Shown here one piece after another: positions 56,149-64,000 of a stretch of 64,000 nucleotides of DNA. A model generated the notes under the pieces. The model made no database searches. It saw only the letters and a list, made by a program, of their open reading frames with translations, and was not told the origin of the DNA. Within the stretch, counting starts at the first letter, position 1; every line of letters begins with the position of its first letter. The position numbers and the translations under genes are program-made. Origin of the DNA: Halosolutus gelatinilyticus (GTDB lineage Archaea > Halobacteriota > Halobacteria > Halobacteriales > Natrialbaceae); the NCBI RefSeq assembly GCF_023028105.1, contig NZ_CP095491.1, positions 3,472,001 to 3,536,000 of the forward strand, given 5' to 3'.

Positions 56149-56304
56149 ATGGATATGATGTTTACGGCAACATGTAACACGTGTTTGGAAACCGAATCGT
56201 TTGACGAGTATTCCGACGCCAACGAGTGGTGGCGCGAGCACGCCGACGACGGTCACGTCGTCGAACTCACGTCCGACGCCGCGGTACCGAACGCGAAGGG
56301 CTGA
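56149..56304 (+). CDS. Small CxxC protein
   Basis: A 51-codon frame (starts possible at 56149, 56155 or 56158) encodes MDMMFTATCNTCLETESFDE, then YSDANEWWREHADDGHVVEL. It has a single CNTC pair and acidic residues typical of halophile microproteins. Codon bias is good. No named family is recognised. The gene lies between the thiolase pair and the DHH gene. Confidence 0.6.
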   Translation: MDMMFTATCNTCLETESFDEYSDANEWWREHADDGHVVELTSDAAVPNAKG

Positions 56305-56472
56305 TCGCGGCGGACGGGTCTCGGACCGGTGTCCGGCGATCGGTTTCCGACCGCCGTCCATCCGCGCTCCGATCGTATCCCGTTCCTACCTCAATCAACG
56401 ATCCGTTGCCGGACCGATTACGGCACACTACGGGCGGAGGGGTTGAAACGTCTGCTCCTCGTATTGGGCGCC

Positions 56473-57468
56473 ATGTCTCGTGCAGCCGAGTTGGCCTCCC
56501 TACTCGCGAACGCCGACTCGCTGGTCATCGTCTGCCACGACAACCCGGATCCCGACTGTCTCGCCAGCGCGATCGCCCTCGAGACGATCGCCGATCAGCA
56601 GGCCGTCGACGACGTGACGATCGCCTACGGCGGGGAGATCTCCCACCAGCAAAACCGGGCGTTCGTTCGGATGCTCGACATCGACCTCCGGGAACTGGCC
56701 GAAACCGCGGTCGAGGAGTACGACTTGCTCGCGTTCGTCGATCACTCGCAACCGGGGGCCAACACGGAACTCGACGGGTCGATCCGCCCCGACATCGTCG
56801 TCGATCACCATCCGGGGCCGCTGATCGACGCCGCCTACGCGGACGTCCGATCCGAGTACGGGGCGACAGCGACGATCTTCATCGAGTACCTGGACGACCT
56901 CGACGTCGAGTGGACCACGCGGCTGGCCTCGGCGCTGCTGTTCGCGCTCCACCGGGAGCGACTCGACTTCCTCCGCGAGCCGACCCGGCGCGAGTACGAG
57001 GCCGCGCTCGCCGTCTACCCGTACGCCGACCTCGAAACCCTCGAACAGCTGTACGGGAGCGCGTTCACGCCGGAGACGATCGACGCGATCGGCCGGGCGA
57101 TCGCGAGCCGCGAGCGGCAAAACACCTCCCTGGTAGCCAGCGTTGGCACGACCACCGAAACCGACGCGCTCCCGCAGGCGGCGGACTACCTGCTCAACCT
57201 CGAGGGGGTCGATACGGTCCTCGCCTACGGCGTCGTCGACGGCGCGATCCGGCTGAGCGCACGCTCGATCGATCCGAACGTCCACATCGGCGAGACGCTC
57301 CGCGACGGCTACGACGAACTAGGCTCCGTCGGCGGCCACCACGACATGGCCGGCGGCCGACTCGAACTCGACCGCGTTGCCGACTTCGGGGACGACGACG
57401 ACCTACTGGAGACCCTCGACGATCGACTCCCTCGTCGGTTCTTCGACGCCATTCACGACGGCGAGTAG
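56473..57468 (+). CDS. DHH-family phosphoesterase
   Basis: The 331-residue protein has VIVCHDNPDPDCLASAIAL (about 17-35), the DHH-type motif with the catalytic aspartates. FVDHSQPG, IVVDHHPGPL (the DHH motif) and a DHHA1-like end GSVGGHHDMAGGRL follow. It belongs to the group with oligoribonuclease/cyclic-dinucleotide or bisphosphate phosphatase activity. Which of these applies cannot be told. The ATG at 56473 is chosen over in-frame upstream codons in non-coding DNA. Confidence 0.88.
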   Translation: MSRAAELASLLANADSLVIVCHDNPDPDCLASAIALETIADQQAVDDVTIAYGGEISHQQNRAFVRMLDIDLRELAETAVEEYDLLAFVDHSQPGANTELDGSIRPDIVVDHHPGPLIDAAYADVRSEYGATATIFIEYLDDLDVEWTTRLASALLFALHRERLDFLREPTRREYEAALAVYPYADLETLEQLYGSAFTPETIDAIGRAIASRERQNTSLVASVGTTTETDALPQAADYLLNLEGVDTVLAYGVVDGAIRLSARSIDPNVHIGETLRDGYDELGSVGGHHDMAGGRLELDRVADFGDDDDLLETLDDRLPRRFFDAIHDGE

Positions 57469-57536
57469 GACCGGGTCGTCGGACCGGCGACGGTGCGCGG
57501 CATCGCTTCACTGACGTCCAGTCGTCCGCTCGACGG

Positions 57537-57995
57537 TCACTCGATGTCGATCGACTGCGAATCGTCGCCGGGTTCGAGCTTCGGCAACGTGATCGTCAGC
57601 ACGCCGTTGTTGAGCGTCGCGCTCGCACCGTCGGCGTCGACCGGCTCCGGAAGCTGCAGCCGGCGACTGAACGACTGGGACGTCCGTTCGCGGCGGATGA
57701 ACCGATCTTCGCTCTCTTCGACCTCCTGATCGCGCTCTCCCTCGATCGCGAGTTGATCCCCCGCGAGGTGGAGGTCGATGTCGTCGTGCTCGTAGCCGGG
57801 GACGTCGACGACGGCGACGAACTCATCGCCCTCGTCCGCGAGGTCCACGCTCGTCGCGGCGTCTCCCATCGAGAGGTCGAACCGACCCCGACTCTCGACG
57901 TCTCGATCCCACGATCGGGCCGCGGTTTCGAACTGTCGGTTCAGTCGATCGAGCAACTCTTCGATCCCGTCGAACGGGCTGGATCGATCTGCCAT
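57537..57995 (-). CDS. Hsp20 small heat-shock protein
   Basis: The 152-residue protein has a short N-terminus (FDGIEELLDRLNRQFETA), an alpha-crystallin domain (about 45-135) with VVDVPGYEHDDIDLHLAGDQL and the closing NGVLTITLPK. It acts as an ATP-independent chaperone against stress aggregation. The start at 57995 is followed by MADRSSPFDG. It lies convergent to the DHH gene and divergent from DJ-1. Confidence 0.92.
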   Translation of the reverse strand: MADRSSPFDGIEELLDRLNRQFETAARSWDRDVESRGRFDLSMGDAATSVDLADEGDEFVAVVDVPGYEHDDIDLHLAGDQLAIEGERDQEVEESEDRFIRRERTSQSFSRRLQLPEPVDADGASATLNNGVLTITLPKLEPGDDSQSIDIE

Positions 57996-58151
57996 GCTAT
58001 CACCTAGCGGAGATAAGGGATCGACGCCGAAAAAGCCCACGTCCGGCGGCTGTGACGGTCAGCGCGTCGAACAGGTTCCGATCGCCGATCGCGGCAGAAC
58101 CGAGGGGTGGGCCGGGTGTTTTTAGGTTCCTCGACCTAGCTTCGAACGAGC

Positions 58152-58832
58152 ATGACGCGCGCGCTATTCATCGTCAGCGAAGAAGGGTACTGGGGCGAGG
58201 AGTGCGTCGAACCGCTCGAGACCCTGTCCGACGCCGGGATCGAGATCACCGTCGCGACGCCGTCCGGCAGCGAACCCGTGATCGACGAGCGATCGCTCGA
58301 TCCCGAGCAGGTCGGCAAGGAGACCGCCGAACACGTCCGCGATGTCCACGAGACGGACGATCGGCTGAACGACCCGATCCCGACGGCGCGAGCGGACGCC
58401 GGCGAGTACGACGCCGTCGTCTATCCCGGTGGCCACGGCACCGAGTGGGACGTCAATCAGGACAGCCACGCCCGCCGAATCCTCCGCGACACGGTCGAGG
58501 GACACGAGGGCACGGCGCTCGTGGTCTGTCACGCGGTCGGCATCCTCGCGTTCACCCGCGGCAGCGACGGGGAACTCATCGCCAGCGGGCGCGACGTCAC
58601 CGGCTTCCCGAACGAGTGGGAGGCGGACATCGTCGACGAGGACGATCGGATGCCAAGCGGCCGGAAGCTCCCTTACTGGGTCGAAAACGAGGTGAGAGCC
58701 GTCGGCGCCAACTGGGACGCCGAACTCGACCGAAACGAGAGCGTCACCGTCGACGGCGATCTCATCACCGGCCGCGGCCCCGAATCTTCGAGCGCCGCGG
58801 CGCGGACGCTACTCGACGAACTCGGCGTCTGA
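58152..58832 (+). CDS. DJ-1/PfpI family protein (Hsp31-like)
   Basis: The 226-residue protein has the nucleophile-elbow motif VVCHAVG with Cys126 and His127, GGHGTEWD before it and an N-terminal strand RALFIVSEEGYWGEECVEPL. The Hsp31/glyoxalase-III subgroup has this length and a similar lid. It may act as a deglycase, glyoxalase or chaperone. It lies between Hsp20 and an aldo-keto reductase, which fits carbonyl stress. A TTTTTAG box is about 30 bases upstream. Confidence 0.85.
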   Translation: MTRALFIVSEEGYWGEECVEPLETLSDAGIEITVATPSGSEPVIDERSLDPEQVGKETAEHVRDVHETDDRLNDPIPTARADAGEYDAVVYPGGHGTEWDVNQDSHARRILRDTVEGHEGTALVVCHAVGILAFTRGSDGELIASGRDVTGFPNEWEADIVDEDDRMPSGRKLPYWVENEVRAVGANWDAELDRNESVTVDGDLITGRGPESSSAAARTLLDELGV

Positions 58833-58943
58833 GGTCGACGAACTGATCGGTAGCTGATCCGTCCGGTCCGACGCTCCGGCGAGCGCGATCGAGCGGCTTG
58901 CCGGCCGCGTCACTATTTTGCCCGTCGCAGCGGAGAGTCGAGT

Positions 58944-59975
58944 ATGGAGTACGCGCGACTCGGGTCGACGGGAACGACGGTCTCGCAACTGTGTTTCGGC
59001 ACGTGGCGCTTCGGTCGCGAGACCGGCGGCGTGGTCGAGACCGATCGGGAGCGGGCCCACGAACTGCTCGACGCGGCGTGGGATCGGGGGATCAACTTCA
59101 TCGACACCGCGAACGTCTACGGCACGCCCCACGGCACCTCCGAGGAGTACGTCGGGGAGTGGCTGAACGACTACGATCGCGAGGACTTCGTGATCGCCTC
59201 GAAGGTCTACTTCCCGTTCGACGGCTGGGGCGAACCCGGCCCGAACGACTCGGGGCTGGGGCGCAAGCACATCCGCGCCCAGATCGAGGGCACCCTCGAC
59301 AGGTTGGGAACCGATTACCTCGACCTCTACTACATCCACCGATGGGACGAAGGGACGCCGATCGAGGAGACGTTGGCGACGCTGACCGATCTCGTTCGCG
59401 AGGGGAAAGTCCACTACCTCGGCGCGTCGACGATGGCCGCCTGGCAACTCACCAAGGCGCTCTGGACGAGCGACGTCGAGGACTACGAGCACTTCGAGGT
59501 CACTCAGCCGCTGTTCCACGCCGGCTACCGCGACGACGTGAAAGACTATCTCGACGTCTGCACCGACCAGAACCTCGCCGTCTGTCCGTACTCGCCGCTT
59601 GCGGGCGGCTTCTTGACGGGCAAGTACGAACGCGTCGACGAGGACGATCCGACGACGTTCGAGGGTCCCGACGGCGCGCGCGGGTCGTTCGACGATCGGT
59701 TCGAGGACTTCTACCTCTCGGAGCGCGGCTGGCGCGTCCTCGACGAGATCCGCGCGATCGCCGAGGAGCTGGACGCCACCCCGGCGCAGGTCGCGCTCCG
59801 GTGGCTGATCGAACAGCCGGACTTCGCGTGCGTGCCGATCGTCGGCGCGCGCACCGTCGAGCAACTCGAGGAGAACGTCGGCGCGATCGACGTCTTGCTG
59901 TCGGACGACCAGTTCGACCGGATCGTCGACGCCCGGTACGACGAGGCGGGCGAGCGGTGGGGACACCGCTCCTGA
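58944..59975 (+). CDS. Aldo-keto reductase
   Basis: The 343-residue protein has GTWRFGRETGG, FIDTANVYGTP with Asp54 and Tyr59 of the catalytic tetrad, a lysine in VIASKVYF and a histidine in YYIHRWDEG. The NADP-binding end has VPIVGARTVEQLEENV. It reduces aldehydes or ketones with NADPH. It follows the DJ-1 gene by 111 bases. Confidence 0.92.
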   Translation: MEYARLGSTGTTVSQLCFGTWRFGRETGGVVETDRERAHELLDAAWDRGINFIDTANVYGTPHGTSEEYVGEWLNDYDREDFVIASKVYFPFDGWGEPGPNDSGLGRKHIRAQIEGTLDRLGTDYLDLYYIHRWDEGTPIEETLATLTDLVREGKVHYLGASTMAAWQLTKALWTSDVEDYEHFEVTQPLFHAGYRDDVKDYLDVCTDQNLAVCPYSPLAGGFLTGKYERVDEDDPTTFEGPDGARGSFDDRFEDFYLSERGWRVLDEIRAIAEELDATPAQVALRWLIEQPDFACVPIVGARTVEQLEENVGAIDVLLSDDQFDRIVDARYDEAGERWGHRS

Positions 59976-60022
59976 GCCTCGATGGGAAGGCGCTTTACGG
60001 TGCGCGTTATCTGTCCCGGACG

Positions 60023-60829
60023 ATGAGACGTCGGACGATTCTGGCTGCCGGCGGGGTCGTCGTCGGATCGGTGACGGCCGGCCTCGCGAGCCGCCTGCCG
60101 ACCGCCCACCGCTCGCTCTCGGCCGCCCGTCGGCCCGGCGATGCGGGGGAAGCCAGCACGAACGCGGAACCGCTCCTCCCGGGAACCGATCACGAGACGA
60201 CGCTGTACGAGATCGACGCGCCGCGGGACGGACCGACGGCGATGGTGTTCGGCGGCGTCCACGGCGACGAGCGCAGCGGGATCGTCGTCGCCCGGCAGGT
60301 CGCCGAGTGGCGCCCCGACGCGGGAACGCTCGTCGTGGTTCCCGAAACGAACCGCGTCGCCGTCGAGAACGGCGAGCGGGAGGGCGTCGACGGCGACCTG
60401 AACCGCCACTTCCCGGCCGATCGCGAGCCCCTAACCGACCTCGCGCGCGGTATCTGGGACGCCGTCGAGCGGTACGATCCCGACGTCGTCCTCGATCTGC
60501 ACCGATCGCTCGGGATCCGCGGCCTCCACCGAGAGTTCGTCGGCCAGGCGGTCTATCACTCGCCGGACGCCCGCGGCGAGGAACTCGCCGCCGCGCTCGA
60601 CGACGCCGTCCCCTGGTACCTGCCGTTCCACCGGTTCGCGGCCAGCGAGACCAACCTGTCGGGGCCGTTGCTCTTTCAGAAGGCGGCCCGCGAGCTGGGC
60701 GCGAGCGCGTACCTCTTCGAGACGACCGAGTTCCTGCTCGATCGAGAGGCACGCGTCGAGCTGACGCGGCTGGCGGCGGCGCACGTCCTCGACATGCACG
60801 GTCTGCTCGACGCGGAGGGCGAGCGATGA
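60023..60829 (+). CDS. Tat-exported succinylglutamate desuccinylase/aspartoacylase-like protein
   Basis: The 268-residue protein starts MRRRTILAAGG, a twin-arginine-like signal with a hydrophobic stretch to about residue 22. The zinc site of the M14-like family is FGGVHGDERSG (HGDE) and later VLDLHRSLG, with VDGDLNRHFP in between. Family members in the cytoplasm cleave acyl amino acids; an exported version would act at the cell surface. The next gene overlaps its stop (ATGA). Confidence 0.8.
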   Translation: MRRRTILAAGGVVVGSVTAGLASRLPTAHRSLSAARRPGDAGEASTNAEPLLPGTDHETTLYEIDAPRDGPTAMVFGGVHGDERSGIVVARQVAEWRPDAGTLVVVPETNRVAVENGEREGVDGDLNRHFPADREPLTDLARGIWDAVERYDPDVVLDLHRSLGIRGLHREFVGQAVYHSPDARGEELAAALDDAVPWYLPFHRFAASETNLSGPLLFQKAARELGASAYLFETTEFLLDREARVELTRLAAAHVLDMHGLLDAEGER

Positions 60830-61116
60830 ACCCGAGCGTCGAGGCGCTTCGACGGATCGCCACGAGCCCCGCGACGATCGGCACCTACGCCCTGCTGGTC
60901 GTTCCCTTCGCTCTCGGCTGGTTCGAGACGCAGCTGTTCTCGCCGCTCGCGTTGCCCGGCTACCTGCTCTTTTCGATCGGGACGGCGATCGGCAACGCGC
61001 TCGCGCCGCGGTTCGAGTTCTGGATCTACTGGGCGCCGTTTCTGGTCGGCTGTTTCGGGATCGCGTCCGCCGTCGGCGCAGGGTACGAGTGGTGGTGCGG
61101 ACGACGGTCGGCGTAA
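60826..61116 (+). CDS. Small membrane protein coupled to the desuccinylase-like gene
   Basis: The 96-residue protein MNPSVEALRRIATSPATIGT has two or three hydrophobic helices: YALLVVPFALGWFETQL, LALPGYLLFSIGTAIGNAL and FLVGCFGIASAVGAGYEWW. Its ATG overlaps the stop of the exported hydrolase gene. No family is recognised; it may anchor or assist that hydrolase. Confidence 0.65.
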   Translation: MNPSVEALRRIATSPATIGTYALLVVPFALGWFETQLFSPLALPGYLLFSIGTAIGNALAPRFEFWIYWAPFLVGCFGIASAVGAGYEWWCGRRSA

Positions 61117-61164
61117 CCTCCCGTCCGTGTCGAAGATTCTTGCCGTCCGTCGAAGTCGGACGGC

Positions 61165-63744
61165 TCAGTCTTCGGCCGGAGCGGCCCCGTCCTCGTTCGC
61201 TCGATCGGCCCCGGGGACCTCCGTCACGTACCGCGCCCAGACGAGAAGCAGGCTCGGAAGGACGAACACGCTGACGAGGAACGACGTGACGAGCGCGAGG
61301 ATGACCATCGTTCCGAAACTCGTCATCTGCGGGTGCGGGTGCAACAGGAGCGAGCCGAACGCGCCCACCGACGTGAGCGTACTTCCCAGGAGCGCGCCGC
61401 CGGTTCCGGTCACCGCCGTCCGTAACGCGCCGTACGCGTCGGGAGTTCGTTCGAACTCCTGGGCGAACCGATCACTGATGTGGATGTTGTAGTCCACGCC
61501 GAGCCCGACGACCAGGCTCATCAACAGCGCCGTCAACAGCGTCAGCGGAACCGAGAGCAGGTACATCCCGACGACGACGAGCCCGACCACCAGCGCGATC
61601 GGGACGACCGTCACCGCGCCGAGCGTCGCGCTGCCCTGGGCGACGCGGTAGACGACCATCAGGGCGACCCCCATGACGGACAGCGCGATCACCAGCGTCT
61701 GTAAGATGCCGTCGGTGAGCGCCGCTAGCTCCGCCTGGACGATCGTCGACTCGCCGACGGCGGTCGCGGTGAGGTCCGAGCCGTCCTCGATCGTCGACGC
61801 GGCCGCCCGCAGGTCGTTGGCCCGCTCGTCGAGGTCGCTCGTCCGCTCGACCGGAACGATCGCCCGCAGCGATCGATACTCGTCGGTAGACGACTCGTCC
61901 ACCGTGGATCGCGATCCGTCGGATCCCTCACCCCCGTCGGTCCGCTCGACCACCAGCGCGGCCTGCTCCGGGGCGACCTCGTAGAGGTGATCGTACACCC
62001 CTTCCAGGTCGCGATCGGGAACCCCGTCGCCGTCCTCGTCGGCGTCGGCGACGGTCTGCGCGAACGACTCATCTTCCGCCGCGACCGACTGGATCACCGA
62101 CGCCGGCGTGACGACGGTGCTCACGCCCGACCGTTCGAAGACGACGCCCCGATCGCGGGCCGTCTCCACGCCCCGATCGACCCGATCGAGCGTTCCGTCG
62201 GCTGTCACGTCGCCCTCGATCAGTAGCTGCGCCCGGTCGCTCTCGTCGTCTCCCGGCGACCGGTACGTGTCCTGAACGTACTGACTCTGGTGGATGAAGT
62301 CGGGATCCTCCCACGCGAGCGGTCCGGGAAGGTTCTGCTTCCACTCCGCGGTCTCCTCGGTCTGCTGCTGGAAGCTCTTCTCGTCGAGCGCGGTCCAGGC
62401 CACCGCGCCCGAGGCACCCGCGACGACCGCGATCACGATGACGATCGGGGCGGCCCGGGCGGCGAGGGTCACGCCGCCGCCGAGGAGCGGCCGGAGGTAC
62501 GCCCCGTGACCCAGCGGGCGTTTGCGGCGATCGAGTCCGAACCGCTCGAGCAGCCCGTCGATGCTCAGCTTCAGCGCCGGGACGAGCGTCAGGAAGATGA
62601 CGAACGCGGAGCCGATGCCGAGGGTGATCCCGACGCCGAGATCGCGAATCACGGCCAGCGGGTTCACGAGGTTCGAGAGGAACCCGATCGCGGCCGTGAT
62701 CGTCACGAGTCCGAGCGCGATCGCGACCGCGCGGACCGCCCGCCGCATCGGCAGCCGAACCGGCTCTCCGTCCCCGCGTTGCTCCCTGTAGCGGTTGAAC
62801 ACGTGGAACCCGAAGTCGATGCTCAGCCCGGCGATCAACACCGGCCCGACGATCATCGTGATCCCCGCCGACACGCCGAGCCAGCCCATAATTCCGAACA
62901 TCCAGAGGACAGAGACGATCACGCCGGTCATGCCGACGACGACGTCGACGAGATCGCGGTAACTGAAGGCCAGCACGGCGAGGATGAGCGCCAGTGCCAC
63001 GGGCAGGATCAGCTCGACCGTATCCTGGTTGATCTGCTCGTTGGCCTCGACGATGGCGTGTTCTCCCAGCGTGAAGTACTCGGGATCGTCGCGTTCCTCG
63101 GCCGCCTCGTAGAGGACCCGCGTCGCCTCGCTCGGCGCGGCGCCGTCCTCGTTGGGTTCGAGGTAGAAGAGCATCCGGTGGCCGGTGGCTGACGCCGTTC
63201 CCGGTTCGTAGTCGGTCGGAAGCAGGTGCAGCGTCGACGCACCTTCGGCGAACGTCTCGCGGACCAGTTCGGCGACCTCCTCGTCGCTCGCGCCCTCGAG
63301 AGCCGTGATCTGCTCGTCAAGCCTCGCCTCCGGATCGCCGGCCGCCCGGGCCGCGACCAGGTTGGCGGCGCCGACGATCCGCTCGCCGTCCTGCTCGGTC
63401 AGGGAACCGGCGAGCCGATCGTCGCCGACGACCGCTCGCTGATAGCGAAGCGAGTCGAGCAGCGCCGTTTTCGAAAGGACGTTGCCGTCGGGATCGCGGA
63501 CGTAGACGGCCGCCGGTACCGCGGCGTCCTCCTCGTCGCGGCCGTCGTCGTAGTGTTCGGCGATGTACTCGGCCTTCTGGGCCGGCCTCGTGTCGCCGAG
63601 CTCGTCGCCGCCCGCCTGACTGGCCGTATCGAGGTTCGTTATTCCGACCAGCATCCCCGCGGTGAGCACGAGCATCACCGCGATCACGATCCGATTGTGG
63701 TCGGTTACGAATCCGATGCAATCGTCGAGTGGCTTTTGAATCAT
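61165..63744 (-). CDS. MMPL/RND family membrane transporter
   Basis: The 859-residue protein has two similar halves, each with one helix, a large soluble loop and five more helices. GLSIDFGFHVFNRYREQR in the first half and VGLGVDYNIHISDRFAQEF in the second are the proton-relay helices of MMPL proteins. The soluble loops are acidic, as expected outside a halophile. Such proteins export lipids or other hydrophobic molecules. The start lies just after a palindrome at 63750-63765 that may control it. Confidence 0.9.
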   Translation of the reverse strand: MIQKPLDDCIGFVTDHNRIVIAVMLVLTAGMLVGITNLDTASQAGGDELGDTRPAQKAEYIAEHYDDGRDEEDAAVPAAVYVRDPDGNVLSKTALLDSLRYQRAVVGDDRLAGSLTEQDGERIVGAANLVAARAAGDPEARLDEQITALEGASDEEVAELVRETFAEGASTLHLLPTDYEPGTASATGHRMLFYLEPNEDGAAPSEATRVLYEAAEERDDPEYFTLGEHAIVEANEQINQDTVELILPVALALILAVLAFSYRDLVDVVVGMTGVIVSVLWMFGIMGWLGVSAGITMIVGPVLIAGLSIDFGFHVFNRYREQRGDGEPVRLPMRRAVRAVAIALGLVTITAAIGFLSNLVNPLAVIRDLGVGITLGIGSAFVIFLTLVPALKLSIDGLLERFGLDRRKRPLGHGAYLRPLLGGGVTLAARAAPIVIVIAVVAGASGAVAWTALDEKSFQQQTEETAEWKQNLPGPLAWEDPDFIHQSQYVQDTYRSPGDDESDRAQLLIEGDVTADGTLDRVDRGVETARDRGVVFERSGVSTVVTPASVIQSVAAEDESFAQTVADADEDGDGVPDRDLEGVYDHLYEVAPEQAALVVERTDGGEGSDGSRSTVDESSTDEYRSLRAIVPVERTSDLDERANDLRAAASTIEDGSDLTATAVGESTIVQAELAALTDGILQTLVIALSVMGVALMVVYRVAQGSATLGAVTVVPIALVVGLVVVGMYLLSVPLTLLTALLMSLVVGLGVDYNIHISDRFAQEFERTPDAYGALRTAVTGTGGALLGSTLTSVGAFGSLLLHPHPQMTSFGTMVILALVTSFLVSVFVLPSLLLVWARYVTEVPGADRANEDGAAPAED

Positions 63745-63749
63745 ACGTT

Positions 63750-63765
63750 TACTACTGAAGTCGTA
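63750..63765. promoter_or_regulatory. Operator-like palindrome at the MMPL gene start
   Basis: TACTACTGAAGTCGTA is a near-perfect palindrome (TACnACT-GA-AGTnGTA) five bases before the start codon and over the expected transcript start. A TTATGA-type box lies about 20 bases further on the minus strand side. It resembles a repressor half-site pair, as for TetR proteins. Confidence 0.5.
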
Positions 63766-63965
63766 ACCGTGCGCGTCGCATCATAAGCATTTCTTTCCGT
63801 GACTGTACAATTATTTCTACATATTTAGATAGAGTATAATTACTGGCCCGAGAGCCATCCGTTGGCATACGGATCGATACGGGCGCGGGGTATTCGGGGC
63901 GCTGCCAGCTCTTCGTGGGATCGGGCGGGGCCGCGGTGATCGAGAGCCGACGGCCAAATCAGTCC

Positions 63966-64000
63966 CTTTTTACACGCAGGCGGGAAAGCACCGCCCATGA
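63966..64000 (+). CDS. Start of the next gene with its TATA box
   Basis: An ATG at 63997 follows a TTTTTACA box (about 63966-63973) at the leaderless distance of about 25-31 bases. Only the first codon and one further base lie in the window, so the product cannot be named. Confidence 0.35.

Overview
This is a 64 kb piece of a high-GC haloarchaeal (class Halobacteria) chromosome. The evidence is an archaeal rRNA operon with tRNA-Ala(UGC) in the 16S-23S spacer and bulge-helix-bulge processing stems, acidic proteins with strong GC bias at third positions, twin-arginine lipoprotein signals, TATA boxes 25-35 bases before start codons (leaderless transcription), and family content typical of the group: halocyanin, DUF7344 and HTH_10 regulators, S17e, CofD and a gamma-glutamylcysteine-type ligase. 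A member of the Natrialbales is plausible, but genus cannot be fixed by eye. Apart from one short inverted-repeat element and one AT-rich patch it looks like ordinary core chromosome. No phage, complete insertion sequence or CRISPR array is visible.

Layout. 1-529: end of a membrane-linked calcineurin-like phosphoesterase. 530-6551: four tandem promoters, 16S, tRNA-Ala, 23S, 5S and a strong terminator. 6681-14772: respiratory block with a DUF7344 regulator, an amicyanin-like halocyanin, coxB divergent from coxA (which has a coupled leader ORF) plus a membrane partner, manganese catalase, and coxC. 15010-25353: geranylgeranyl reductase family, 2-hydroxyacid dehydrogenase, DUF7344-TrmB regulator pair, asd, small coupled genes, S17e, an HTH_10 regulator, a CPA antiporter, and a DUF447-CitG-like pair. 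25522-32462: histidine kinase, TrkH/TrkA potassium uptake, a permease-Usp-Usp fusion and a free Usp. 32502-38732: flavin TIM-barrel protein, CofD, glutamate-cysteine ligase, response regulator, DNA ligase. 38852-44176: cell-surface glycosylation cluster (membrane glycosyltransferase, SDR epimerase, decaprenyl-phosphate phosphoribosyltransferase-like UbiA, PHP phosphoesterase, LPG-synthase-type membrane protein). 44850-48814: hisC-AK6-CDP-alcohol transferase operon, MBF1, tpiA. 48907-53091: a TIR/zinc-ribbon protein facing a zinc-finger/J-domain protein, DUF3054, ornithine cyclodeaminase family. 53239-55880: thiolase plus an HMG-CoA-synthase-like/DUF35 fusion. 56149-64000: DHH phosphoesterase, Hsp20, DJ-1, aldo-keto reductase, exported desuccinylase-like protein, MMPL transporter and the first codon of the next gene.

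How parts may work together. Halocyanin and the CoxA/B/C proteins form the end of a respiratory chain, with a catalase beside them. Trk, antiporter, permease and Usp genes serve ion and osmotic balance. The strongest candidate for an undescribed system is 38852-44176. There a polyprenyl-phosphate-pentose donor could be made from PRPP by UbiA, dephosphorylated by the coupled PHP protein, epimerised, moved across the membrane and used by the glycosyltransferase. Other items of note are the TIR-zinc-ribbon protein, a cysteine-less HMGS-DUF35 fusion, a near-identical TATA-bearing palindrome shared by the halocyanin and HTH_10 promoters, and symmetric operator-like repeats at the coxA/coxB, 51817 and MMPL promoters. 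All functional assignments are from reading motifs; no database search was run.
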